A DNA stretch of 64,000 nucleotides from Amborella trichopoda (lineage: Eukaryota > Streptophyta > Magnoliopsida > Amborellales > Amborellaceae). The position numbers were made by a program, and so were the translations under genes. The DNA is taken from positions 142,063-206,062 of the forward strand of contig NW_006499809.1 in NCBI RefSeq assembly GCF_000471905.2, read 5' to 3'. This document shows positions 44,736 to 56,290 of the stretch, in pieces (within the stretch, counting starts at the first letter, position 1; every line of letters starts with the position of its first letter). The notes beneath the pieces are model-generated. The model was not told the DNA's origin. It saw nothing but the letters and a program-made list of their open reading frames with translations, and made no database searches.

Positions 44736-45790
44736 GTGCTCCTGTGTCAGGTTGAAGATGCTGAGGGCTCAACCCACAATGAGAGTTCCAGTAATGAGAA
44801 CACCAAAATGCTTCGTGAGTTTTATAGGACTCTGGGGGAAATGACCCAAATGATGAAGGTGTCTATGTCAGCTCAGTCTACACCTACCCCGGAGCAAAAT
44901 GACAGTGTCCTGATAGAAAGATTTAGAAAGTTGACGCCCCCAGCCTTTTTGGGGTAAGGAGGAGTAGAGAAGGATGAGAGATGGAAGAGACAGATAGAAA
45001 AGATTCCAGAGGTGTTGCACTGCTCAGATGAGCAGAAGGTTAGATTGGGAGCCTTTATGTTGGAAGGAAAGGTTGAATATTGGTGGAACTCAGTGAAGCA
45101 ATATTCGAGAAAGTCAGGGATCATGACCACTTGGGACAACTTCCTGACGGCATTCAACCAGAAGTATTTCCCGGACTCCGTCAGGGAGAGGAAGGAAGTA
45201 GGATTTATTGAGCTTCAATAAGGGGGCATGACAGTGGAGTAGTACACTGCTATGTTTGCGGAGCTGTCAAGATACGCACCCCACATTATCTACACCGAGG
45301 CGCGAAAGTTGGCCAAATTTGAGAGGGGCCTTCAGCTGGACATTAGAGGGAGAGTAATGTCAGCCAATTTGAAGTTGTACTCCCCCTTAGTAGACTTCGC
45401 CCTAAAGATTGAAAGGGACTATGAAGACCACAGATCAAGGAACGAAGGAAAGATGAAGGTCGTACCATTGGGAAAGTTTAGGAAGAAGCCTCGACAATTC
45501 CCAAGAAGGGAAGTTAGAAGAGTGCCTTACCAGCATAACTCGAGGGCCCAGAAAAATTTCCCGGGCAATAGGGAGAATGATCGATGCTCGGTTTGCCCTC
45601 ATTGTGGGAAGGATAACCATACTGCTGCCGAGTGTTACCGGATACTGTTGCCGAGTGTTACCGGAAGTAGAATGTATGCCTCCGGTGTGGCAGACTCAGT
45701 CACTGGGTTAGGGATTGCCCTATGGCAAAGGCAGAGGATCGACCGAAGACACATGGGTGAGTGTTTGCCCTCACTGAATAAGAAGCTAAG
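44736..45790 (+). pseudogene. Element D gag, one frame with three stops
   Basis: The pieces 44736-44957, 45012-45221 and 45252-45806 share a frame, broken by TAA near 44955, TAA near 45219 and TAG near 45240. The N-terminal NENTKMLREFYRTLGEMTQM block, the capsid blocks LEGKVEYWWNSVKQY, FNQKYFPDSVRERKEVGF and RYAPHIIYTEARK, and a basic linker are clear. The nucleocapsid has CPHCGKDNHTAAEC at about 45597-45637. A 23-bp direct duplication (GTTGCCGAGTGTTACCGGA at about 45622 and 45646) follows and disrupts the second knuckle seen in A and B. Confidence 0.87.
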
Positions 45791-45799
45791 GCATCAACC

Positions 45800-46230
45800 T
45801 TGGTGATCAGAGGTACACTCTCTATTTGTGGTATTAAAGCTAGAGCTCTGATTGATCCTAGCTCCTCTCACTCTTTTGTTGCAGCTTATTTTGCCTGCTA
45901 TCTAAATGTTGAACCTGCATGTCTTAATTATACTCTAATAGTGTGCACACTTATAGGGGATTCTATGAAAACTGATAGAGTGTATAGACAGTGTGGAATT
46001 ATAGTTGATAGGTGTGACCTGCCGGTAGATTTGATCCTCCTAGAGATTCAGGATTTTGATGTTATTCTGGGCATGGATTGATTGTACACACACCATGCCA
46101 CCGTCAATTTCCATGAGAAGACGGTAACCTTTAAACACCCTGACAAAGCTGAGCTACACTTTGAGGGTACCAGGGATACTTCCCCTCTACTCTTCGAGCC
46201 TCTCCCCTCCTAACTAACAGATGTGAAGGG
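45800..46230 (+). pseudogene. Element D aspartic protease, stop in the conserved motif
   Basis: Open 45800-46081 reads ALIDPSSSHSF (the glycine of D-x-G is serine), CYLNVEPACLNYTL, then LILLEIQDFDVILGMD directly followed by TGA where Trp is expected. Beyond it the frame continues with HATVNFHEKTVTF. The stop can be explained by one G-to-A change in TGG. This frame differs from gag's, so a shift lies near 45640-45800. Confidence 0.85.
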
Positions 46231-46242
46231 TATCTGGCCTAT

Positions 46243-47170
46243 GTGGTTGAAAATCGAGACGTCCAGACCCAACTAGAAGGGATACCAGTAGTGAGAGAGG
46301 ACCCCGAGGTCTTCCCGAAAGAGTCGTCATCCATCCCTCCAATAAGGGAGGTTGAGTTTGAGATAGATGTAGTCACTGGTACTGTTCCCATTTCTAAAGC
46401 CCCATATATAATGGCTTCAGCAGAGTTGAAGGAGTTAAAAGAATAGTTGCAGGGATTGTTAGACAAGGGATTCATCCGACCTAGCGTGTCATCCTAGGGT
46501 GCACCAGTCCTATTTGTGAAAAAGAAGGATGGATCCCTGAGACTATGCATTGACTATAGGTAGTTGAACCAAGTAATGGTAAAGAATAAGTATCCCCTGC
46601 CTAGAATTGACAACCTTTTTGACCAACTCCAAGGGGCCCAAGTGTTTTCCAAGATTGATCTCCACTCGAGTTATCATCAACTGCGGGTCAAGGAGGAAGA
46701 CATCTCAAAGATCGCTTTCAAAACTCGATACAGCCACTATCAATTCCTCTTAATGTCCTTCGGGTTGACCAATGCCCCTACTGTATTCATGGACTTGATG
46801 AATAGAGTGTTCTGACCTTTCCTGGATGATTTCGTAGTGGTATTTATTGACGATATTTTGGTATATTTGAAAAGCCGGGAACTACATGAACAGCATCTGA
46901 GAATTGTTTTACAAACTTTGAAGTCAGAAATATTGTATGCTAAGTTAAGCAAGAGTGAATTTTGGCTCCCTAGTGTATCTTTCCTTGGGCACATTATTTT
47001 TAAGGATGGGATCACAGTCCACCCCTCTAAGATTGAAGACGTACTTGAGTGGGAGAGACCAACAAATATGACTGAAGTTCGTAGTTTTCTAGGGTTAGTT
47101 GGATACAACCGGCGCTTTGTAGAGGGATTCTCAAAGATAGCACTCCCCCTTACTCGGCTGACCTAGAAAA
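46243..47170 (+). pseudogene. Element D reverse transcriptase, nearly one frame
   Basis: The pieces 46243-46446, 46564-46815 and 46837-47166 are all in one frame with three or four stops. Order: PPIREVEFEIDVVTG, the [10 protein letters not shown] block, [69 protein letters not shown], then [11 protein letters not shown] with the catalytic Asp pair at about 46846-46851, and the thumb [17 protein letters not shown]. It is the most complete chromoviral RT in the window. Confidence 0.9.
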
Positions 47171-47740
47171 ATGTGAGGTAGTGTGGTCATAGGATTGTGA
47201 TAAAAGCTTCCAGGAGCTTAAGAAGAGACTAACCACACCCCCGATACTGACCTTTCTTGAAGGAAATGAGGACCTTATGGTTTACACCAATGCATCACAT
47301 AAAGGGCTCAGATGTGTACTCATGTAAAGAGGTAAGGTCATTGCTTATGCCTCCAGGAAGTTGAAGCCATATGAACAAAATTATCCAACTCATGACTTGG
47401 AGCTTGCGGCGGTAGGTTTTGCTCTAAAATTATGGATACATTATCTCTATGGGGCCTAATTCAAGATGTTCATGGATTATAAGAGCCTCAAATATCTATT
47501 TTCTCAGCTGGAGTTGAATATGAGGCAAAGGAGATGGATGGATCTACTGAATGACTATGACTGTACAATCGATTACCATTCAAGAAAAACTAACGTAGCA
47601 GCCGACGCTTTAAGTCGAAAAGCCGTACTATCCATGGCACACCTGATGGTTAGAGAAATGAGATTACTGGAGGATGCATGGAATGGTACCCAACCCTACC
47701 CCTCGAGAATGGGGTTGATACACTTTCGTGTATGAGGATA
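47171..47740 (+). pseudogene. Element D RNase H
   Basis: Shifted frames give the TPPILTFLEGNEDLMVYTNASH block (the catalytic Asp of YTDAS is Asn here), the [11 protein letters not shown] block, THDLELAA, then open 47466-47735 with DYKSLKYLFSQLELNMRQRR, LNDYDCTIDYHSRKTNVAAD and ALSRKAV. It removes template RNA in the family. Inactive here on both frame and catalytic-residue grounds. Confidence 0.85.
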
Positions 47741-49140
47741 GAGCCTCAACTCTTCCAACAAATTCAAATGGCACAAAAAGAAGATCCTCAACTTGTGAAA
47801 ATTCTTTAAGAAATGAAAGTGGAGGGAGGAGAGGATTTCATCGTAAACAGTGATGAGTATGTGTTCCTAATAACGAAAGTGTAAAAAGAGTTGTTCTAAA
47901 GGAAGCCCACCACTCCCATTGCACAGTACACACTAGGAGTACGAAGATGTACTAAGACCTGAAGAAGACCTTCTGATGGAACAACATGAAGAGAGATGTG
48001 ACTCAGTTTTTCGCTAAGTGCTTAACATGTCAGCAAGTGAAGGCTGAACATCAGAAACCTATCGGGCTATTGCAACCCTTACCCATACCAAAGTGGAAGT
48101 GGGAACACATTACGATGGATTTTTTTTCTGGATTACCCAGGTCAAGTGCCGGACATGATAGTATCTGGGTCATTGTGGACCGATTAACTAAGGCTGCACA
48201 TTTCTTACCGATTTGCACAACCTATACTCTGGATAAACTGACCCAATTATATTGTAAGGTTGAATGGAATACCTATCAGCATTGTGTCCAACAGGGACAC
48301 CAGGTTCACCTCTAGATTTTGGGCAAGCATGCAGTCAGCCTTGGGAACTAGACTTGCTTTTAGCACTACCTTCCACCCCCAGATAGATGGGCAGTCAGAA
48401 AGAGCCATTCAGACTCTAGAAGATATGTTGAGGGCATGTGTTACTAATCTTAAGGGAAGCTAAGAGGACTACCTACCCCTAATAGAGTTTGCCTATAACA
48501 ACAGCTTCCAAGCCAATATTAAAATAGCGCCTTATGAGGCTTTATATGGAAGGAAGTGTGGATCACCCATCTGTTAGGATGAAGTGAGTGAAAGAAAATT
48601 GTTGGGGCCTGAAATTGTTCAAATGACCTCTGAGAAGATTACCTTAATTAGGGAGCAGCTCAGAGAGTCCCAAAGACTACAAAAGAGTTACGCCGATAAT
48701 CGCATGAGAGACCTCGAGTTTGAAGTAGGTGATCGAGTCTTCCTAAAAGTATCACCTACAAAGGGCATTATGAGATTCGAAAAAAAGGGGAAACTAAGCC
48801 AGCGATTCATTTGACCTTTTAAAATCTTGGAAAGAGTTGGAAACATGGCATACCTACTTGCCCTGCCACCCAAATTGGCCAACATTCACAATGTTTTTCA
48901 TGTATCACTATTGAGAAAATATCAACCCGACCCGTCCCATGTCTTGAAGTACAAACCAATCCCGATCAGAGAAGACCTGACCTATGTTGAGCAACTGATT
49001 GGGATATTAGATAGGAGGGTACAGGTTTTGAGCAGTAAAGAAATTCCCATGGTCCGGGTTCAATAGCAATATCATTCAAGAGAAGAATCAACATGGGAAC
49101 AAGAGGATGAAATTCGGGAGAAGTACCCCCACCTTTTTCA
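47741..49140 (+). pseudogene. Element D integrase, frameshifted
   Basis: Broken zinc-binding part (EAHHSHCT and [16 protein letters not shown] near 48030). The core is open 47986-48315 with ITMDFFSGLPRS (first Asp), VDRLTKAAHFLPI; a shift near 48255 leads to 48260-48463 with ISIVSNRDTRFTSRFW (second Asp) and GQSERAIQTLEDML (Glu). The same frame continues past stops with [34 protein letters not shown] and FHVSLLRKYQPDPSHVLKY up to 49066, ending with an ESTWEQEDEI-like stretch, the position of the chromodomain-type tail in this family. Confidence 0.88.
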
Positions 49141-49175
49141 ATAACATCAAAATGATTTTGAGGACAAAATCCTTT

Positions 49176-49190
49176 TTAAAGGGGGGATGA
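49176..49190 (+). other. Element D polypurine tract
   Basis: AAAGGGGGGATGA ends at the base before the 3' LTR start. Confidence 0.85.
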
Positions 49191-50218
49191 TGTAAGGATC
49201 ACAGATTTTCCTGGGAGTGAGAAATGTATGGCAAAACACATGGAAGAAGAGCGAAAGAAAGAAGCATCGTCGTGCACGTAAAGAGTAGAGCCTATGTGTG
49301 GAAAGGGCCTAGCGTTGTTTGAGAAGAGAGAGAAGAACACCGCACTTGAATGAGAGTATTGTCACGCATGAATAAGTATAACACCGCGCCTGAAGTGGGT
49401 ATCGTCGTGCGTGAAGGAAAGTAACGCCGCGCATGTAAAGGACTAATGCCGCGTGAGAAGGGAGGGCAGCGTTGTGAGTGAAAAGAAATATGTGACCACT
49501 GACAACGCCGCACGTGTCAGCACCGCCCATGTCAGTACCTCACACGTCATCTATAGTGACCTTCACCTACCCTGAATACTTAAATCCTTTTCTCTTAATC
49601 TCCACCGCCATTTTCCTTCCCTCACTTATTCTTTCTCTCTAGAACCAGACCAACTGCTCTTGGAGGAAGGAAGCCATTTCTTGGAGTTCGAGTTAACCTG
49701 GAGTGGGAGGTTGAAGACACCGTGAGCATCAAGTAAGTGGGTTTAAGGTTCATGCATCAATTAACTGGTTAGTAACAGATTTCAAGGATTAAAGATGAGG
49801 AAAACAATGGAATAAAGACTATGAATGTAGTTGAATAAAAATGAGATCGAATGATTGTTGTAGTTCTGCCAGTGAACTTGTTAAGTTTATAAAGTAGTCC
49901 ACTTACAAGATTTTTTTAGCATGAATAAGGTTTTGCATCAAATCTTATCTTGGCTTATGAAATGTTGCATTTTAATTGAAGCACGCTAAACTTTAAAAGT
50001 AAGTTTTTAGGAATCGTGAGCGTTTTGCACCAAATCTTTCGGTGACCAAATGATGTCCAAATGGGCTCAAACCAGTCTTGAATGAAAAATATATTTGTCT
50101 ATTATAATAGTGCGCTTTGTACCATGGTAAAACCTTGAATAGATATAGAGTTATGCCCAAAGTGTGGGGGCATACCACTGTTTACAATAAATGGATGTTC
50201 AAGCCACTATCACTCACA

Positions 50219-50495
50219 TCGCTTGTGCAACGCCATGCATGTATTGCCTCTTGTGCAACACCGTACATGTATTGCCGCTTGTGCAACACCATGCATTTAT
50301 TACTGCTTATGCAATGTCGTGTGTGTATTGCTGCTTGTGCAACGCCATGAATGTATTGTAGCATGTGCAATACCGTGCGTGTAATGGAGCTTGTGTAACG
50401 TCGTGCGTGTATTTCCTCTTGTGCAACGCTGCACGTAATGCCGCTTGTGCAAAGCCGGGTATGTAACGCCGAGCACGTAAAGTCGTGCATGTAGC
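50219..50495. repeat. 28-bp tandem repeats in element D 3' LTR
   Basis: The same CGCTTGTGCAACGCC-type unit as 42810-43085, with about nine copies that have drifted independently. Confidence 0.9.
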
Positions 50496-50550
50496 TCCAG
50501 ATGTGTCATTGCCACATGAGGGATGTTCGCGATCGGAATGATACATTTCA

Positions 50551-51506
50551 TGTGATGAATATTAATTTCCATCATGTTATGTGAATGATACCATGCAGCT
50601 ATGCATTACGTAAAACAAAAATTGATGAATGACCTACTACTGTGATAGTTCCATGACATATGTTACATGATAAGTGTTGTAAAATTAACGTTGAATTCTA
50701 AGCGTAAGTACAATATGATAGCTCTCATATAGTGGGTATTTCATGATAAACGTCAATGTTATGTGACTGATGGATAGTTCTGAGCATGACTCACACTTTG
50801 CATAATGAGGATTGAATTATCTATCATAATGTATTGTTTCGGCATGAATGAATTGAATGCTTGAGCGTAACATGATGTCGTGATCTTGACCACTACACAA
50901 TGGAATACCCATTGGTGGTGGGTGTTGTTCTAATATGATACTGTGATACTGCAACTATCATACCGTGACTATGATACTGGCCAATACGTGATGGGATACC
51001 CATCGGTAGTGGATACTATTTTACTGATAATGGTCGCTATGTGATGAATATTAATCGCCATCATGTTATGTGAATGATACCATGCAGCTATGCATTACGT
51101 AAAACAAAAATTGATGAATGACCTACTACTGTGATAGTTCCATGACATATGTTACATGATAAGTGTTGTAATATTAACGTTGAATTCTAAGCATAAATGC
51201 AATATGATAGCTCTCATATAGTGGGTATTTCATGATAAACGTCATTGTTACGTGACTGATGGATAGTTCTGAGCATGACTCACACTTTGCATAATGAGGA
51301 TTGAATTATCTATCATAAGGTATTTTTTCGGCATGAATGAATTGAATGCTTGAGCGTAATATGATGTCGTGATCATGACCACTACACAATGGAATACCCA
51401 TTGGTGGTGGGTGTTGTTCTAATATGATACTGTGATACTGCAACTGTCATTACGAGATGGGACACCCATCGGTAGTGGATATTATTTTACTGATAATGGT
51501 CGCTAT
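50551..51506. repeat. Segmental tandem duplication inside element D 3' LTR
   Basis: 50551-51039 (489 bp) is repeated as 51040-51506 (467 bp). Both begin TGTGATGAATATTAATYKCC and contain the GGCATGAATGAATTGAATGC and type 1 hairpin sequences; both end GATAATGGTCGCTAT. The second copy lacks about 30 bp near its end. The 5' LTR has this segment once. Confidence 0.9.
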
Positions 51507-52435
51507 GGGATGGGATGCCCATCAGTAGTGGATACTGATACATTGGAAATCATGATGCCGACTATGTCCCTAGTGGAAAGTGAAGTGGGAGGGTCACAGC
51601 CCCCAAAGACTCATGAGATGAAATTAGTAACTGACGCCTTGCAAGGTCAGTACCTATCGAAAACCCCAATGTGCATTGGGGACCGTGTGCGTGGGTATGA
51701 GGGCATTATGAAGTGAATTTACCCACTTGTCATTGCCCTCCCTCTTGAGAGATGGTAGAGGACCTAAGCAATGGGATTGGCTTAGCCTGATGGATATGGC
51801 CTCTACTTTGGGAGTAGGTGAACTAAGGAGTGTGTCGGTGATGATTAAATTATGATCGTGAATGTTGATAATTGTAAGGATGGTATGATCAATGACATTG
51901 AATATGATGGTTGATATTGATATTCATACTGCTTATGATGTATGAATAGACTCACTAATGATGCATGGCACTTAGATCTACTTAGTAGGCTCTATAGCTC
52001 ATCCCACTATATCTCCCCTCTTGTAGATTGATAGCAAACAAGTCAAAGGTTTGAGGTGCGAGGTTCACGTTTGGAAGTCGAGGCAGCACTCCACTAAGAA
52101 GAAATTTTGATATTGTATATAATCAGGTAGTTAGACCTGTTTATTTTTATATTGTATGTAATCGGGTTGCCCTAGACTTAAGTGTAATATTTTTGGGGAG
52201 AAATTTTATGTATTGTAGTTTTAATGATGGATGGATTTCTCGAAATTTTAAATGTTTATTTGCATTTTGAATCATTCAATTAGTTCTTTGTTATGGATTT
52301 CTTTGATTACCGATATAATTGCATTGAGTAAACTCTGACTTGAGTGACATGTGCTACCTCTGGATCACGAACCCACTCTCGGGCATCCTCCGTCAAGTCA
52401 AGTACTTGATAGGAGTCGGGGGCGGGGTCATGATA

Positions 52436-53140
52436 GGTTCTTCTTCTTGCACAAGTGGCTCAGTACTGGAAGTAGAGAGGGAAACCTCATCTTCAGGGTA
52501 AGATGGATTTTTCTCAGGGATGATGGATGGCATACTAGGATGAATGGGAGTCAGAGGGAGAATTTTGCATTGTCTTTCTACCTCTTTAAACATGCTCACG
52601 AGCGTTCTTCTGATGTCCTCAACATCTTCATGTGGCAAAGGTTCCGCCTTCTTCACAAACTTGTGATCACCTTCTCTTGACTTTTGGGGTGACACCGAAT
52701 CTGTGAGTAATACTTGGCATCAGTATAGTGAGTTTCGGCTTCAGGAAACAGTCTTTTATCAACATAGACCGTATACTATCTCGCATCTCGACTATACTTG
52801 AAGCACTGATGTAATGTGGACGAAACCACCCCCTGGTCATGGAGCCACAGGCGGCCGAGCAAGATGTTGTAGGAGGTGTCGATGTCGATTACATGAAATT
52901 GAGCGTAATCGGTTTAATTCACCGATCTTCAGACGCAGGCGGACCGTGCCAGCCGGCTTCTCTCCTAACTGGTTGAATAATATGAGTCGGATTGAGATCC
53001 TCACACCCTTAATCCCAAACGAGTGAGGATTCTCCTTGGGATAAGGTTGACCGCTAACCCTCCATCCAACATAATTCGGTTGATAGGGCATGCATGTAAC
53101 TCACCAGTCACAAAGAGAGGGCGATTGTGAAATTATTCTC
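52436..53140 (-). pseudogene. Element E aspartic protease and start of the following frame
   Basis: Minus-strand reading gives HNRPLFVTGELHACP, then IMLDGGLAVNLIPRRI near 53080-53035: the active-site Asp followed by G-G, in a typical retropepsin hydrophobic context. Further on, a block reads GELNRF and then IDIDTSYN-like and [19 protein letters not shown] sequence, the Tat protease end. Frames differ between pieces. The open stretch 52695 to 52436 then continues with SREGDHKF and a Ser/Pro/Glu-rich run up to the point where element D entered. Confidence 0.75.
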
Positions 53141-54690
53141 CCAATTGCAAATCATCCTTTGAGAAGGTTATTGCCAAACATCCACTTAAGATCGATGGAT
53201 CTACCTCAATGGGTTCCACCTTAGTCTCGTAGCCCTTTGGATTTGAAAGAGCCTGAACCAGAACCATACGGTAATCCCTTGAGAGCATGAGGGCATCATA
53301 GATGCTGAGAAGGGCTGGAAGCTTCCTTAGGTTCCCTATCACATCATATTTAACATTTTCTTTGTCAACCTTTTGTGTTCCTTGTCTTGCCACCAGCTTT
53401 GGTGATATAATGGGTTGAGGAGCAGGTTTAGGTGGAAAAGGTTTATTTTGGGCTGCTGGCTGGCTTGATTGCACAGCCGGCTTGGTTTGTGTATAATCTA
53501 TTACAAGTATCCCAGGAACTTAAGGAGAGGTGGATTTCCTAGGGTATTGGGGAGAGGAAGGAGCCCAAGGAGTTTGAGGATGGGCGAGTTGTTTGAGGTA
53601 TTTGAGTAAGGGAGAAGTGGCAGACCAGGGAACTTTAGGACCTTTGGCCTCTGAGGTGGTAGATGCAGCGTCTTCCCTAACCTCAGGTTCATCTGCCCTG
53701 TGCTGGGTGATGCTTCTGAGATTTTCACCATGTGACAGACTTCCTAAGAATAGAAACTCTATCCCCTTGACTCTTTCAGCCTCTATTCAAAGTCGAGCTT
53801 AGAAGGCCACTGAGGCTTCTTTGACTTTGACCTCTTATTCTTCTTAGCAGAAGAAGATGGCTCTGCTTTAGCTCGAGCTGCCAAGGCTGGCAACAGTCAA
53901 GAATCCAGCCCTCTGGGCTAGCGTCTTTTTCAACCGTCTTTGGCGTATCCTGCTTATATTGCTTCCTTCAAGTTCTCTGTCAAGAGCCTCGAAGTCTGGA
54001 CATTTCAATATTATACCTGCAGGAGACATAGAAGAGGAAGGATAAGAAGAATAAGAAGTTGAAGAAGAAGGAGAAGGGCTAGTAGGTGGGGGACTTTTAA
54101 GGTTGTTCCCCTCATCAGACTGATTTGGGCAAATTTTTACGTCATCACCAGAGTTAGACGTGTGCAAGGATTCTTTTAGGTTTTTCCCCTGCTTAAACCA
54201 TTGGGGGGTGCTTTTAATGTTGTCACCCTCATTAGACGTGCCCTGAGTAAGAGATGACCCAAGGGTATTCGCTTGACAAGACGAAGGAATAAGGTCGATG
54301 GCGACAAGTATGAAGTCTCGTAAGGTCAGCAAGGGAGAAAGAGGCCTGAGAAATTTTGGCTCGACCTGTGGCTGAGGAACCTTGTTCTTCCTGTGAGCAG
54401 CCCTTGGTGCTCGCCTTCTTCTAGTCACCTTTGGAGGTGTTTGGTCCGTCTTGCTAGGTTTGTGAATAGCCTTAGCTTGACGAATCGCTTCTCGCTTTAA
54501 GTACTTGAGCATGCTCTGCCAGTGATGGACTTACCATGGCTGGGAAGTCGAGGATTCAACGAGATCAGAGGCATCCTTTCGAGAGTCTTGCATTGAAACG
54601 CCCTCCTAGATGGGCATAGTGCCTTGAGGGTGTTTTGTGGAAGCAATGTAATCTCTCTAGACTTTTCTCGCAGCCACAGCTTCGAACCCA
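53141..54690 (-). pseudogene. Element E Gag-Pol linker and protease N-terminal region
   Basis: The long open piece 54512-53868 (214 residues) is basic at first (TRRRRAPRAAHRKNK), then Ser/Pro/Asn-rich with direct similarity to element F's linker, then DFEALDRELEGSNISRIR and a KKTLAQRAG stretch. The piece 53474-53133 holds DVIGNLRKLPALLSIYDALM and SGCLAITFSKDDLQLGE, the conserved run before Tat proteases. The linker has no recognised enzyme domain. Between 53500 and 53860 the sequence is Pro/Leu-rich and partly repetitive. Confidence 0.7.
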
Positions 54691-54939
54691 TAACATTTGT
54701 TCAGCTCATATCTGATTGTATGGGCACCAATGATTCTCGATCCCATGAGCAAGGCGCTTGGGTTGCCACGCTGGTTTTGGTGTGATGAGTCCTTGTTGGA
54801 GCATCATATCGAACGGAATGTGGAGAAGATTTGTTGACAGCTCATCAAAAGGGTGCAGGCTTTTGTCTTTCTCCTGTACTGTTACCGCATGGGAAGCCTC
54901 AGTTGCCCCGAATGCTTTCTTGAGTTCTTTGAGCTTGAT

Positions 54940-56290
54940 CTAACCCTTCTGGATCGGAGCCTCGATGAGGTCTTTACGTGTGTAGCATTCTTCTATGGAT
55001 TGGTTTACCATTCGATGATAAGCACAGTATCTTATGTGTGTATCGAGACCAGCTTGATTGGGAAACTTGATCTCGGGCAGTTCAATCATGTTTTGTTTCA
55101 GCAAAAGTCGAAGCAGTGTAGGAACCCATTCCTTCTCAAAAGGATAAACGATGTTCTGATGGTTAGTCCAATAATCACTTCGATTAAGGTTCGCAGGTGG
55201 GGGTAACCGGTAGTACGATTGTTGTTGTTTTCTAGCCTGAGACGTTGTCTTTACTGTGCCTACCCCTTTGGAGAGGTCTAAAGTTTGAGAGACGAAATTC
55301 TTTGGATCACTGACCGTAACGACCGCACTGATTACCCCTTTATGTTGGTTGCCCCAAGCATTAGTCTGAGACTTGCCATTGCCCCGTTTATTTCCTGAGC
55401 TTGAAGGTTGTTGTCGTGACTCGCCATGGTGGCGTGACAAACTCTCTATGCGAACTGACTTAGAGATCAGCTCTGACATGGAGGTCGGGTTGGAGGCCTC
55501 AACATGTAGAGCGATCTCAGGTCACATGTTTCACACACAAGTCTGAACTGCTTCCTTCTCTGGCATGGGATTGGGATGGCAAGCGGCCAAATCTCTCCCT
55601 CTTGCTATGAATTGATTCACAGGTTCATCTGGTTCCTAGGTCAAGGTAAGAAGTTCGATGGTTTGGAACTCTCTCTCGACCTCATAGAAATGCAGGTGGA
55701 ACAGTTTCTCCATATCCTCCCATACTGAATTTGAGGGAAGTCGAGCATACAACTGAAAGGCGGGGCCATCAAGAGTTTTAACAAACTGACGGAGCATGAG
55801 TCTCTCATCAGTCGTTGCCTCTCGACATGCTGCTTGGAAATGTGCGATATGCCAGTGCAGAGATGTTGTTCCATTGATCAGGGTAAACTTCCCCTTTTTA
55901 TAGTCTGAGGGAAATGGAACCTAGTCAATGTAAGAGGGGGATGGTTTTATATAAAATGTTGCTCTGTATACCCAGAATTTGTCTGCCTTTTAAGTTGTGG
56001 GTTACCATAGCTTCGATGTCCACTTGTGAGACAGGGTGAGGGATAGAATTGTCCTGTGAGGTAGGGGGAGGAAGCTACCTTGGAGCTACATCATCTGAGT
56101 GATGGGAGTTGGCCTCATGGTTAGCTGAGTGTCGAATGGTTTTCATGCGGTCAATCTTCTCTATCATTACACGCACCATGTCTTTGAACCTATTCACGCG
56201 CTCTTCCTAGCTGTCGCTAGGTTCATTTACAACCATAACGCTGACCATTTCTCTAGGGAGGTCAGCCTTAGGTGCAGTTGAGGGCTTCCT
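54940..56290 (-). pseudogene. Element E gag (Tat type), frameshifted
   Basis: More complete than F's gag. From the N-terminal side: KDMVRVMIEKIDRMKT near 56190-56140, then WHIAHFQAACREATTDERLM and LRQFVKTLDGPAFQLYARLP (55865-55735, read in a frame other than the open one), EDMEKLFHLHFYEVER, ARGRDLAACHPNPMPEKEA and EIALHVEASNPTS. The open piece 55479-54940 then covers SELISKSVRIESLSRHHG, NLNRSDYW and YCAYHRMVNQSIEECYTRK, the zinc-knuckle-like end with C-x-Y-H and a final cysteine. It forms the particle shell and binds RNA. Stops and shifts interrupt it. Confidence 0.8.

Larger units (their letters stand above)
41798..52435 (+). mobile_element. Element D: full-length Tekay/Del-like chromovirus (10.6 kb)
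   Basis: 5' LTR 41798-44643, primer-binding site, gag, protease, reverse transcriptase, RNase H, integrase, polypurine tract, 3' LTR 49191-52435, flanked by GGTTC on both sides (41793-41797 and 52436-52440). It lies in opposite orientation inside element E. All domains are present in canonical order, but several frameshifts and in-frame stops make it non-coding today. Confidence 0.95.
49191..52435 (+). repeat. Element D 3' LTR (3245 bp)
   Basis: Starts TGTAAGGATCACAG and ends GGGGTCATGATA, the final CA having become TA, followed by the GGTTC duplication. It matches the 5' LTR throughout but is about 400 bp longer because of an internal tandem duplication. Minus-strand frames such as 50490-50182 pass through the 28-bp repeats and are artefacts. 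Confidence 0.93.
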
